From Lichenicoccus sp965276875 (lineage in GTDB: Bacteria > Pseudomonadota > Alphaproteobacteria > Acetobacterales > Acetobacteraceae): DNA of 64,000 nt. Below, in pieces: positions 1-10,942 of this stretch (the stretch's first letter is position 1; each line of letters begins with the position of its first letter). The notes under the pieces were generated by a model. The model did no database searches, had not been told where the DNA came from, and saw nothing but the letters and a program-made list of their open reading frames with translations. A program made the translations under genes and the position numbers. The DNA lies in contig NZ_OZ255701.1 in the NCBI RefSeq assembly GCF_965276875.1, positions 4,278,001-4,342,000 on the forward strand. The letters run 5' to 3'.

Positions 1-165
1 GAGCGATTGCAGGTCCACCGACACACGCTGGGTCTGGTCGAGCAGCCCGAGGCTCGGCCGCAACACGAACAGCATGGCCGCCGAGCCGCCGACCCAGACC
101 GCCATGCCGAGCAGATGAAGGGTGAGGACCAGGCCCCACAGGATGGTGGCGGACTGCGACTGCAT
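1..165 (-). CDS. CopD-like integral membrane protein, N-terminal part only
   Basis: The reverse strand reads an open frame from an ATG at 165 to the window edge, 55 codons, cut off by the window. The peptide starts MQSQSATILWGLVLTLHLLG and runs into AVWVGGSAAMLFVLRPSLG. A hydrophobic helix with a His and a following W-x-G-G is typical of the first helix of CopD-family copper-resistance or related four-helix membrane proteins. It is divergent from the NAD(P)HX repair gene, with 73 bases between the two starts. The family call rests on one helix only and is tentative; that this is a real membrane-protein N-terminus is more certain. Confidence 0.5.
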   Translation of the reverse strand, partial: MQSQSATILWGLVLTLHLLGMAVWVGGSAAMLFVLRPSLGLLDQTQRVSVDLQSL

Positions 166-238
166 CAAAACTCCCGTCTCGGCGTTGCGCCTCAATACGG
201 GCTTGCCAGCCAAAATCAACCGGACCGGGATATTGCGG

Positions 239-1681
239 ATGATCGATCCTGCTTTGGCCGTGCTCACCCCCGAGGAGATGGCCGAGGCCGACCGTCTCGC
301 GGCAGAGACAATGCCGTCCACCACGTTGATGGAGAATGCCGGCCGGGCGGTGGCGCGCGCGGCGGTGCGCATGGTCCCGCCGAGCCGCACCCTGGTGCTG
401 TGCGGCCCGGGTAATAACGGTGGGGACGGCTATGTGGCCGCCCGGCTGCTGGCGCAGCGCGGCTGGCCGGTGCAAGTGGCGGCGCTGGCACCCCCGCGCC
501 CGGGCAGTGACGCGGCGCGGGCGGCAGCCTCCTGGCGGGGGCCGGTGCGCGGGTTCGCGGATACCCAGGTCGGGCGCGCCGGGCTGGTAATCGATGCGGT
601 GTTCGGTGCCGGGCTTTCGCGTGCGGTGGACGGCGTCGCCGCCGCGGTGTTGGAACAGGCGTCGCGGCACCCGTTGCTCGCCGTGGATATCCCCAGCGGT
701 GTTGACGGCGCGACGGGCGCGATCCTCGGCATGGCGCCGCGGGCGGTGCGCACCGTCAGCTTCTTCCGACGCAAGCCGGGGCATCTGCTGTTGCCAGGCC
801 GCGAGCGGCTGGGCGTGCTGGAGATTGCCGACATCGGGTTGCCGGATAGCGTGCTGGCGCAGGTGGCACCACAAACCTGGCATAATCGCCCCGGCCTGTG
901 GCGGCTGCGCCGGCTCGAGGCCACCGACCATAAATATAGTCGCGGTGTGGTCAGCGTCTGCGGTGGGGCGATGAGCGGGGCGGCGCGCCTTGCCGCCGCC
1001 GGTGCGCGCGGCGCCGGTGCCGGGCTGGTGCGGATTGTCTCCGAGACCCACGCCGAGCTGTATCGTCAGGGACCGCCCGGGCTGATCGTCGATGAGCAGC
1101 CGCTTGAAGACCTGCTTGACGACAGCCGCCGGCGCGTCTGGATTTGCGGTCCTGGGCTCGATCCGGACGAGGTCCGCGGCACGTTGCCGGCGCTGCTCGC
1201 GGCGGAGCGCCAGGTGGTGGCCGATGCCGGCGCGCTGACCGAAGCGGCAGGGGCGCCGGAGCGGCTGCGCGGCGTTGCGGTGATCACGCCGCATGCCGGG
1301 GAATTCGCGCGCCTGTTCGGCGACCCGGGGGCCGACCGGCTCGCCGCCGCGCGCGCCGCCGCGCGACGGATCAATGCGGTGGTCGTGCTCAAGGGTGCCG
1401 ACAGCATCGTGGCCGCTCCGGACGGCCGGGCGGCGATCGCGGGCAACGCGCCGCCATGGCTGGCCACCGCCGGCGCCGGCGATGTGCTGTCGGGGGTGGT
1501 CGCGGCAATGCTGGCAGGCGGCATGGCGACGTTCGAGGCGGCGGCGGCAGCGGTGTGGCTGCATGGCGAGGCGGCCCGGCTGGCGGGGGAGGGGCTGCTT
1601 GCGGAGGATTTGGCCGGCATGCTCGCGCCCGCTGTCCTCGCTTCGCGGCCTATGCTTGCCTCGCATAACGCGCTGGGCTAG
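239..1681 (+). CDS. nnr: Bifunctional NAD(P)H-hydrate epimerase / ADP-dependent NAD(P)H-hydrate dehydratase
   Basis: A 480-residue protein that repairs hydrated NADH/NADPH. The N-terminal half (about residues 1-210) is the YjeF_N epimerase domain, with the GPGNNGGDGYVAARLL signature and the DIPSGVDGATG motif. The C-terminal half (about 220-480) is the ribokinase-like dehydratase domain, with ITPHAGEFARL, VVLKGADSIV and the ATAGAGDVLSGVVAAML motif that holds the catalytic Asp. The frame is open further upstream, but the ATG at 239 gives the family-like start MIDPALAVLTPEEMAEAD and leaves room for the divergent gene. Length matches the fused family. It is a stand-alone gene followed by tRNA-Leu. 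Confidence 0.93.
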   Translation: MIDPALAVLTPEEMAEADRLAAETMPSTTLMENAGRAVARAAVRMVPPSRTLVLCGPGNNGGDGYVAARLLAQRGWPVQVAALAPPRPGSDAARAAASWRGPVRGFADTQVGRAGLVIDAVFGAGLSRAVDGVAAAVLEQASRHPLLAVDIPSGVDGATGAILGMAPRAVRTVSFFRRKPGHLLLPGRERLGVLEIADIGLPDSVLAQVAPQTWHNRPGLWRLRRLEATDHKYSRGVVSVCGGAMSGAARLAAAGARGAGAGLVRIVSETHAELYRQGPPGLIVDEQPLEDLLDDSRRRVWICGPGLDPDEVRGTLPALLAAERQVVADAGALTEAAGAPERLRGVAVITPHAGEFARLFGDPGADRLAAARAAARRINAVVVLKGADSIVAAPDGRAAIAGNAPPWLATAGAGDVLSGVVAAMLAGGMATFEAAAAAVWLHGEAARLAGEGLLAEDLAGMLAPAVLASRPMLASHNALG

Positions 1682-1721
1682 ATGCCCGCGCTCGCGCTTG
1701 TCTAAGGCGGGTGCCTCTCCA

Positions 1722-1806
<85 letters not shown>

Positions 1807-1846
1807 GTGTTCAATGTTGCAACCGACCCAGAGGATGACCGGGCAG

Positions 1847-3280
1847 ATGCAGGTAACCGAGACGCTTTCCGAAGGCCTCAAGCGCGGCTTCACCGTCGTG
1901 GTGCCGGGTGCCGAGGTGGAAGGCAAGCGGCATGCCCGTCTCGCCGAAATCTCCAAGACGATGAACCTGCCGGGGTTCCGCCCGGGCAAGGTGCCGCTAT
2001 CCATCGTGCGCCAGCGCTACGGCACCGCGGTAACCGGGGAAATCCTGGAGCAGACGGTCAACGATGCCACCCGCGATCTGTTATCCGAACGCGGGCTACG
2101 CTCGGCGAGCCAGCCGAAGGTCGACCTGCTGCGCGGCCCGATGGACGCCAAGAGCGCGGCAAGCGACCTCGAGTTCACCGTCGAGCTGGAATTGCTCCCC
2201 GACATCACTATTCCCGATCTGTCGGCGCTATCGCTGACCAGGCTCAAGGCAGAGCCGGATCCGCAAACCATCGACAAGGCGATGGCAGACCTGGTCCGAC
2301 GCCAGCGCAGCTTCGAGACCATCGAGGAGAGCCGCGGGGCGGCACACGGCGAAGTGCTGGTTGTCGATTTCGTCGGCAGCATCGCCGGCGAGCCGTTCGA
2401 GGGCGGTGCTGCCACCGGCATGGATGTCGAGATCGGCGGTGACGGGTTCATTGCCGGCTTCTCGGAGCAGCTCGAAGGCCTGGCGCCGGGTGAGAGCCGC
2501 AGCATCGACGTCACCTTTCCGGCCGACTATCAGACCGCCGAGCTTGCCGGAAAGCCGGCGACGTTCGCGGTCACCGCGCACGCACTGAAGCGGCCGATCG
2601 ATCCGGAGCCGAACGACGAAATGGCCAAGACCCTCGGCTTTGAGGGTATCGAGGAGGTTCGCACCCTGATCGCACGTCAAGTGCAGCAGGAGTACGACCA
2701 GCTCTCGCGCATGCGCATCAAGCGTGAACTGCTCGATGCGCTGTCGGAGACGACCGACTTCGCGGCGCCCGAGGGCATGGTCGAGACCGAGTTCACGGCG
2801 ATCTGGCAGCGGGTCGAGGCCGACCGCAAGGAAGGCCAGGCTGACGAGGAGGATGCCGGCAAGGACGAGGCGACCCTGCGCGCGGATTACCGGCGCATTG
2901 CCGAGCGGAGGGTGCGGCTGGGCCTGCTGCTCGCCGAGATCGGCCGCGGCGCCGGAGTTGCCGTGAGCCAGGAGGAGATGGCGCGTGCGATGCGCACCGA
3001 GGCCGGACGCTACCCCGGCCAGGAGCAGATGGTTATCGACTTCTTCACCAAGAACCCACAGGCGGCGGAGACGCTGCGCGGGCCGATCTTCGAGAACAAG
3101 GTGGTCGATCATATCCTCGCGCGCGCCAGTATTGAGGAGCGTCTGGTCACCCCGGAGGAATTGGCCGAGGTGCCGCCGCCGAACCTTCCCCAGAATGCGG
3201 CCGAAACTGAGGCTAACTCTGCGGCCGACGCCCACCCCGACTCTGGGCCTGAGCCCAAAGCCGCGCCAGCGGAGGTCTGA
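1847..3280 (+). CDS. tig: Trigger factor, ribosome-associated chaperone and peptidyl-prolyl isomerase
   Basis: A 477-residue trigger factor. The N-terminal ribosome-binding domain carries the signature NLPGFRPGKVPLSIVRQRYG. The FKBP-type isomerase domain follows (about residues 155-245, VLVVDFVGSIAGEPFEGG), then the helical C-terminal chaperone domain and an acidic, Pro/Ala-rich tail. The ATG at 1847 gives the family-typical start MQVTETLSEGLKRGF; an in-frame ATG at 1835 sits directly against the purine-rich GAGG and is less likely. It heads the folding and proteolysis block tig-clpP-clpX-lon, a conserved alphaproteobacterial order. Confidence 0.96.
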   Translation: MQVTETLSEGLKRGFTVVVPGAEVEGKRHARLAEISKTMNLPGFRPGKVPLSIVRQRYGTAVTGEILEQTVNDATRDLLSERGLRSASQPKVDLLRGPMDAKSAASDLEFTVELELLPDITIPDLSALSLTRLKAEPDPQTIDKAMADLVRRQRSFETIEESRGAAHGEVLVVDFVGSIAGEPFEGGAATGMDVEIGGDGFIAGFSEQLEGLAPGESRSIDVTFPADYQTAELAGKPATFAVTAHALKRPIDPEPNDEMAKTLGFEGIEEVRTLIARQVQQEYDQLSRMRIKRELLDALSETTDFAAPEGMVETEFTAIWQRVEADRKEGQADEEDAGKDEATLRADYRRIAERRVRLGLLLAEIGRGAGVAVSQEEMARAMRTEAGRYPGQEQMVIDFFTKNPQAAETLRGPIFENKVVDHILARASIEERLVTPEELAEVPPPNLPQNAAETEANSAADAHPDSGPEPKAAPAEV

Positions 3281-3364
3281 ACAAAGGCGGGGCTTCCATC
3301 GTCGAGGTTTCACACTATCTTCCACAGCAAGGCATTGGCGCCGCGCTAGAGCAGGAATGAGACG

Positions 3365-4012
3365 ATGAGGGATCGCGATCCCATGGAAATCTACAGCAAT
3401 GCCCTGGTGCCGATGGTGGTCGAGCAGACCTCCCGCGGCGAGCGGGCGTTCGACATCTTCTCGCGGCTGCTGCAAGACCGGATCATCTTTCTCACCGGCC
3501 CGGTTTATGACGGGGTCGCGGCCCTCATCTGCGCCCAGCTCCTGCATCTCGAGAGTGTTAATCCGAGCAAGGACATCTCATTCTACATCAACAGCCCGGG
3601 CGGCGTCGTCTCCGCCGGGCTCGCGATCTATGACACCATGCAGTATATCCGCAGCCCGATTAACACCGTGTGCATCGGCCAGGCCGCCTCGATGGGGTCA
3701 CTGCTGCTGGCGGCCGGTGCCAAGGGCAAGCGTCTGGCATTGCCGAACGCGCGGGTGATGGTGCATCAGCCTTCCGGCGGCGCGCAGGGACAGGCCAGCG
3801 ATATCGAGATCCAGGCCAAGGAGATCCTCTATCTCCGCGGCCGCCTGAACGAAATCTACAAGGAGCATACCGGCCAGACGCTTGAGGCCATCGAGCAGAA
3901 GCTGGAGCGCGACAGTTATCTGTCCGCGACCGAGGCACAGGCGTTCGGCATTGTCGACGAAGTGCTACAGAACCGCCCGATGCCAGCCTCGGAGGAGGGC
4001 ACCAAGAGTTAG
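3365..4012 (+). CDS. clpP: ATP-dependent Clp protease proteolytic subunit
   Basis: A 215-residue serine peptidase that forms the ClpP barrel. The catalytic Ser lies in IGQAASMGSLLLAAG and the catalytic His in ARVMVHQPSGGAQGQ, with the catalytic Asp expected in the following helix. The N-terminus MRDRDPMEIYSNALVPMVVE is the usual alphaproteobacterial form, with AGGAATGAGACG ahead of the ATG at 3365; a second in-frame Met six codons later is possible. It is followed at 126 bases by clpX, which supplies the unfoldase. Confidence 0.96.
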   Translation: MRDRDPMEIYSNALVPMVVEQTSRGERAFDIFSRLLQDRIIFLTGPVYDGVAALICAQLLHLESVNPSKDISFYINSPGGVVSAGLAIYDTMQYIRSPINTVCIGQAASMGSLLLAAGAKGKRLALPNARVMVHQPSGGAQGQASDIEIQAKEILYLRGRLNEIYKEHTGQTLEAIEQKLERDSYLSATEAQAFGIVDEVLQNRPMPASEEGTKS

Positions 4013-4137
4013 GGCGCCAAGCTGGGGCGCCTCTGGTCCCGGAACGATCACCACTATTGATGCGGCTTTGGGGACAGGTCTAGTGTGATCAGCTTGACCC
4101 GGGGGCGCTCTTGCCACCCCGCGGGGAAGGAGAGGCC

Positions 4138-5394
<1,257 letters not shown>

Positions 5395-5504
5395 CGGGCC
5401 TTGCCGCGAGCCCTTGGCCTGCCGATATCGCAATCCGTGTTTGAAGATTGGGCGTGCCGCAACCTGGGCGCCCGCCTTCGACTGTCCCTGAGGAGGTCGA
5501 CCCG

Positions 5505-7973
5505 ATGACGGAAATCAAGAAGCCGAGGCCGGCGAAGCGGCAGCCGGACGCGGCAGTCGCTTCTGACGAAACCCCTGTTTTGCAAGAGACTTTGGCAGTC
5601 CTGCCGCTGCGCGATATTGTCGTCTTTCCACACATGATCGTGCCGTTGTTCGTCGGACGCGAGAAGTCTGTTCGTGCGCTTGAGGCGGTGACCAAGGACG
5701 ACAAGCAGATCCTGCTGGTCGCACAGAAGAACGCCTCCCAGGACGATCCCTCCGCCGACGACATCTACCGCTCCGGCACGGTGTCGACGATCCTGCAACT
5801 GCTCAAGCTGCCGGATGGCACGGTGAAGGTGCTGGTCGAGGGCGGCAGGCGGGCACGTATTCGCGAGTTCACCGAGACCGACAGCCATTTCGAGGCAACC
5901 ATTGACGAGATCCCGGAGGTTGGTCCGGAGCCGTCCGCCAGCGGCGAGATCGAGGCGCTCAGCCGCACGGTGGTCGGTCAGTTCGAACAATATATAAAGC
6001 TAAACAAGAAGATCGCGCCGGAGGTCCTAGTTTCCCTCAACCAGATCGAGGAGCCCTCGAAGCTCGCCGACACCATCGCCAGCCACCTCAATCTCAAGAT
6101 TTCGGAAAAGCAGGAGCTGCTCGAGATCGCTCCGATCGCCGAGCGTCTGGAGCGCGTGTTCGCCCATATGGAGGCGGAGATCGGCGTGCTGCAGGTCGAG
6201 AAGCGCATACGCAACCGCGTCAAGCGGCAGATGGAGAAGACGCAGCGCGAGTACTACCTCAACGAGCAGCTCAAGGCGATCCAAAAGGAGCTCGGCGAAG
6301 GCGAGGACGGCAAGGACGAAACCTCCGAGCTGGAGGACCGCATCAAGAAGACCAAGCTCTCCAAGGAAGCGCACGACAAGGCTATGAGCGAGCTGAAGAA
6401 GCTGCGCGGCATGAGCCCGATGTCGGCCGAGAGCACGGTGGTGCGCAACTATCTCGACTGGATGCTGTCGATCCCCTGGAAGAAACGCTCGAAGACCCGC
6501 AACGATATCGGCGAGGCCGAACGGGTGCTCAATGTCGACCATTACGGGCTCGACAAGGTCAAGGAGCGCATCCTCGAATACCTTGCGGTGCAATCTCGCG
6601 CCAACAAGCTCAAGGGGCCGATCCTGTGCCTGGTGGGGCCGCCCGGCGTCGGCAAGACCTCGCTCGGCAAATCAATCGCCCGCGCTACGGGCCGCAACTT
6701 CGTGCGCATGTCGCTCGGCGGGGTGCGCGACGAGGCCGAAATCCGTGGCCATCGCCGCACCTATATCGGCTCGATGCCCGGCAAGATCGTTCAGGGCATG
6801 AAGAAGGCGAAGAGCTCCAACCCGTTGTTCCTGCTCGACGAGATCGACAAGCTGGGCAATGACTGGCGCGGCGACCCGTCGGCCGCCCTGCTGGAGGTGC
6901 TCGACCCCGAGCAGAACAGCACGTTCGCCGACCACTATCTCGAAGTCGATTACGACCTGTCCGACGTGATGTTCGTGACCACGGCCAACAGCCTGCACAT
7001 GCCGCAGCCGCTGCTCGACCGCATGGAGATCATCCGGATCGCCGGCTACACCGAGGACGAGAAGATCGAGATCGCCAAGCGCCATCTGATCTTCAAGCAG
7101 ACTGACGCGCACAGCCTCAAGCCGGAGGAGTGGTCGATCACCGACGAGGCGTTACGCGAACTGGTGCGGACCTACACACGCGAAGCCGGCGTGCGCAACC
7201 TGGAGCGCGAGATCGCCAACCTGGCCCGCAAGGCGGTCAAGGAGATCGTCACCGGCAAGGCCAAGAAGGTCGCGATCACCCGCAAGAACCTGGAGAAATA
7301 TGCCGGTGTAAAACGCTTCCGCTACGGCGAGGCGGAAAGCGAGGACATGGTCGGCGTCGTCACCGGCCTTGCCTGGACCGAGGTTGGCGGCGAGATCCTC
7401 ACCATCGAGAGCGTGATGGTGCCCGGCAAGGGCGTGGTGAAAACCACGGGCAAGCTCGGCGACGTCATGCAGGAAAGCGTCTCGGCGGCACTAAGCTATG
7501 TGCGCAGCCGCTCCGCGAGCTTCGGCATCAAGCCGACAATCCTGGAAAAGCGCGACATTCACGTGCACGTGCCGGAGGGAGCCACGCCAAAGGACGGACC
7601 GTCCGCTGGCATCGCCATGGCGACCTCGCTGATCAGCGTCATGACCGGAATCCCGATCCGCCGCGACATAGCTATGACCGGCGAGATCACCCTACGCGGC
7701 CGTGTGCTGCCGATCGGCGGCCTAAAGGAGAAGCTGCTCGCCGCCTTGAGAGCCGGCATCACCACCGTGTTCTTCCCCAAGGACAACGAAAAGGATTTGG
7801 CGGAAATCCCGGACAACGTCCGCCGTCACCTTAAGCTGATCCCGGTCGCCAACGTCGACGAGGTCATCGCCCAGGCGCTGATACGCCCGCCCGAGGCGAT
7901 TGAATGGGAAGAGCCGGCGGAGCCGGTGCCAGCTGTGACGGCGGAGCCGGCGGGGGCTGTGCTCGCGCACTGA
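5505..7973 (+). CDS. lon: Lon protease (La), ATP-dependent
   Basis: An 822-residue AAA+ serine protease. The N-terminal LON substrate-binding domain begins LAVLPLRDIVVFPHMIVPL. The ATPase has Walker A GPPGVGKTSLGKSIA and Walker B PLFLLDEIDKLG. The C-terminal protease domain has the catalytic Ser in PKDGPSAGIAMATSL and the catalytic Lys in GLKEKLLAALRAG. The ATG at 5505 is preceded by AGGAGG at 5491. The gene ends just before a palindromic repeat (7977-8087) that separates it from the convergent aceA. Confidence 0.97.
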   Translation: MTEIKKPRPAKRQPDAAVASDETPVLQETLAVLPLRDIVVFPHMIVPLFVGREKSVRALEAVTKDDKQILLVAQKNASQDDPSADDIYRSGTVSTILQLLKLPDGTVKVLVEGGRRARIREFTETDSHFEATIDEIPEVGPEPSASGEIEALSRTVVGQFEQYIKLNKKIAPEVLVSLNQIEEPSKLADTIASHLNLKISEKQELLEIAPIAERLERVFAHMEAEIGVLQVEKRIRNRVKRQMEKTQREYYLNEQLKAIQKELGEGEDGKDETSELEDRIKKTKLSKEAHDKAMSELKKLRGMSPMSAESTVVRNYLDWMLSIPWKKRSKTRNDIGEAERVLNVDHYGLDKVKERILEYLAVQSRANKLKGPILCLVGPPGVGKTSLGKSIARATGRNFVRMSLGGVRDEAEIRGHRRTYIGSMPGKIVQGMKKAKSSNPLFLLDEIDKLGNDWRGDPSAALLEVLDPEQNSTFADHYLEVDYDLSDVMFVTTANSLHMPQPLLDRMEIIRIAGYTEDEKIEIAKRHLIFKQTDAHSLKPEEWSITDEALRELVRTYTREAGVRNLEREIANLARKAVKEIVTGKAKKVAITRKNLEKYAGVKRFRYGEAESEDMVGVVTGLAWTEVGGEILTIESVMVPGKGVVKTTGKLGDVMQESVSAALSYVRSRSASFGIKPTILEKRDIHVHVPEGATPKDGPSAGIAMATSLISVMTGIPIRRDIAMTGEITLRGRVLPIGGLKEKLLAALRAGITTVFFPKDNEKDLAEIPDNVRRHLKLIPVANVDEVIAQALIRPPEAIEWEEPAEPVPAVTAEPAGAVLAH

Positions 7974-7976
7974 AGC

Positions 7977-8087
7977 AAGGCCAGGGGCTCTGCCCCTGGA
8001 CCCCGCCAAAGGCTAGCCTTTGGAATCCTTTTGAATTGGGGTCTGGGGCCAAGGCCCCAGCGGGTCCAGGGCGGAGCCCTGGCCTTT
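7977..8087. repeat. Long palindromic repeat, copy 1, between convergent lon and aceA
   Basis: About 110 bases fill almost the whole gap between lon and aceA. The left arm AAGGCCAGGGGC-TCT-GCCCCTGG and the right arm CCAGGGCGGAGCCCTGGCCTT are each self-complementary and also complementary to one another. In the centre are AAAGGCTAGCCTTT and CTGGGGCC-AA-GGCCCCAG, again palindromic. Related copies lie at 21498-21553, 37455-37472 with 40971-41022, and 50798-50901. Here it may act as a two-way transcription terminator, although there is no long T tract. It resembles REP/BIME-type elements in style; the family is not identified. Confidence 0.8.
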
Positions 8088-8091
8088 TCCC

Positions 8092-9405
<1,314 letters not shown>

Positions 9406-9515
9406 GGTGTCATCTCCCTCTGGCGGCACAATGCGCAGACGGCGGGGTCTTGCGGAAGCTTCGAGATGGCCTTGCCTATGTAAGACGGTTGCTGGTTTGA
9501 CCGGTGTTCCCCGCA

Positions 9516-9533
9516 TTTTGTAAATGTTGTAAA
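9516..9533. promoter_or_regulatory. Candidate operator: two direct TTGTAAA repeats between aceA and its regulator
   Basis: TTGTAAA occurs twice, at 9518-9524 and 9527-9533, nine bases apart and ending just ahead of the regulator start at 9542. The region is unusually AT-rich for this window. Corynebacterial RamB, a related regulator, binds sites built around AAACTTTGCAAA, so a TTTGTAAA-type site is plausible. Position suggests autoregulation and possibly control of aceA across the 136-base gap. Binding is inferred only. Confidence 0.45.
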
Positions 9534-9541
9534 GCGGGATC

Positions 9542-10942
9542 ATGACTCGACCGATGATCGGTGCCACCTTGCGTCGGCTGCGCCTGGAGCGGGGGCTGTC
9601 GCAGCAGGGCCTCGCCGCCAGGCTGGGCATTTCCGCGAGCTATCTCAACCTGCTCGAGCACGACCAGCGGGCGGTGACCGCCTCGCTGCTGATCAAGCTG
9701 ACCCGGACCCTCGATGTGCCGCTGGAAAGCCTGTCCGGCGACGAGGAGCGCGCGCGCGAGGCAGCACTACGTGACGCGCTGTCCGACCCGCTGCTGGGTC
9801 AGGAGCCGCTGCCGGCCGCCGAAATTGCCGCCCTGGCGGCTCATCCGCAGGCGGCGCGGGCGGTGGTTTCGCTGCATCGGGCCCTCCGGGTGGCGCGGGA
9901 GGACGGGCTTGGCATGCTGCTGCCGTCGGGCCGGCGAATCGTGCTGCCGACCGACGAGGCGCGCCAGCTCTACCAGGACCGCTCGAACCATTTTCCCGAG
10001 CTCGAAGCGGCGGCGGAGGCGGTGCGCGCCGATATCGGGCCCGCTCTGGCGCAGTCGGAGATGAACCATGCCATCGCCGAGCGGCTGCGTCGCCGGCACG
10101 GGCTCGTCGTGCAGGTCGGGCCATTGAAGGGCGCGCTGCGCTCCTACGACCCGGCGTCGCGGCTTCTGGTGCTCTCCGACGTTTTGCGCCGCGAGAGCCG
10201 CGGCTTTCACATGGCCTTCCAGCTTATGCTGATCGAGGCTGGCGCGGTTCTGGATGCGATGCTGGCGGCGATCGCGCCGAGCACGCCGGAGGCCGCGACG
10301 CTGATCCGGATCGGGCTGACCAACTACGCCGCGGCGGCGTTGCTGATGCCGTATGCGGCGGTGCTGGAGGCGGCGGTGTCGCTGCGTTACGATATCGACC
10401 TGCTGGCCTCGCGCTTCGCGGTGTCGTTCGAGCAGATGGCACAAAGGCTCTCGACTCTGCACCGGCCGGGCAGCCGCGGCATTCCGTTGTTTTTCGTGCG
10501 GCTGGATGCGGCGTCCAACATCACCAAGAGCTTTTCGATCGCGGGCTTCCCGATTTCGCAGAATGGCGGCTCGTGCGCCCGCTGGATTGGCAATACCGCT
10601 CTGGCGACACCCGGCGCACTACGCGTGCAGCTCGGCGAGCTTCCGGACGGCGCGGTGTTCCTCTGCGTGGCGCGCAGCGTACAGGCGACGGCACTCGGTT
10701 GGAACGATATCCCCCCGCTGCACGTCATCGTGCTTGGCTGCGAGGCTGGGCGGGCCGGCGAGATGGTCTATTCGGAGGGGCTGGATATGGCGCATGCGAT
10801 CAACCGGATCGGGGTGAGCTGCCGTCTGTGCGACTGGCCGGACTGCCGCTCGCGCGCGCAGCCGCCGCTTGCGCACCGCCTGGCGCTGGATCCGCACCAT
10901 CGTGGCGCGGCTGCGTTCCCGTTCGAGCGGACGGTTCGATGA
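9542..10942 (+). CDS. XRE/ScfR-type transcriptional regulator (RamB-like), probable glyoxylate-shunt regulator
   Basis: A 466-residue regulator. Residues about 8-62 form an XRE helix-turn-helix (LRRLRLERGLSQQGLAARLG, SASYLNLLEHDQRAVTA). The middle resembles the IrrE-like region. The C-terminus is the short-chain fatty-acid regulator domain, ending in a Cys cluster CRLCDWPDC. Family members such as RamB and PrpC-type regulators sense acyl-CoA or acetate status and control aceA, aceB or prp genes. The gene is divergent from aceA with 136 bases between starts, which fits that role. The ATG at 9542 directly follows the TTGTAAA repeats. Its stop overlaps the start of the GH15 gene (ATGA). Confidence 0.85.
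   Translation: MTRPMIGATLRRLRLERGLSQQGLAARLGISASYLNLLEHDQRAVTASLLIKLTRTLDVPLESLSGDEERAREAALRDALSDPLLGQEPLPAAEIAALAAHPQAARAVVSLHRALRVAREDGLGMLLPSGRRIVLPTDEARQLYQDRSNHFPELEAAAEAVRADIGPALAQSEMNHAIAERLRRRHGLVVQVGPLKGALRSYDPASRLLVLSDVLRRESRGFHMAFQLMLIEAGAVLDAMLAAIAPSTPEAATLIRIGLTNYAAAALLMPYAAVLEAAVSLRYDIDLLASRFAVSFEQMAQRLSTLHRPGSRGIPLFFVRLDAASNITKSFSIAGFPISQNGGSCARWIGNTALATPGALRVQLGELPDGAVFLCVARSVQATALGWNDIPPLHVIVLGCEAGRAGEMVYSEGLDMAHAINRIGVSCRLCDWPDCRSRAQPPLAHRLALDPHHRGAAAFPFERTVR

Noticed and set aside
7977..8087. The repeat after lon as a simple intrinsic terminator
   Set aside because: It has no T tract after either outer arm and recurs elsewhere with the same inner segments, so it is better described as a repeat that might also terminate.
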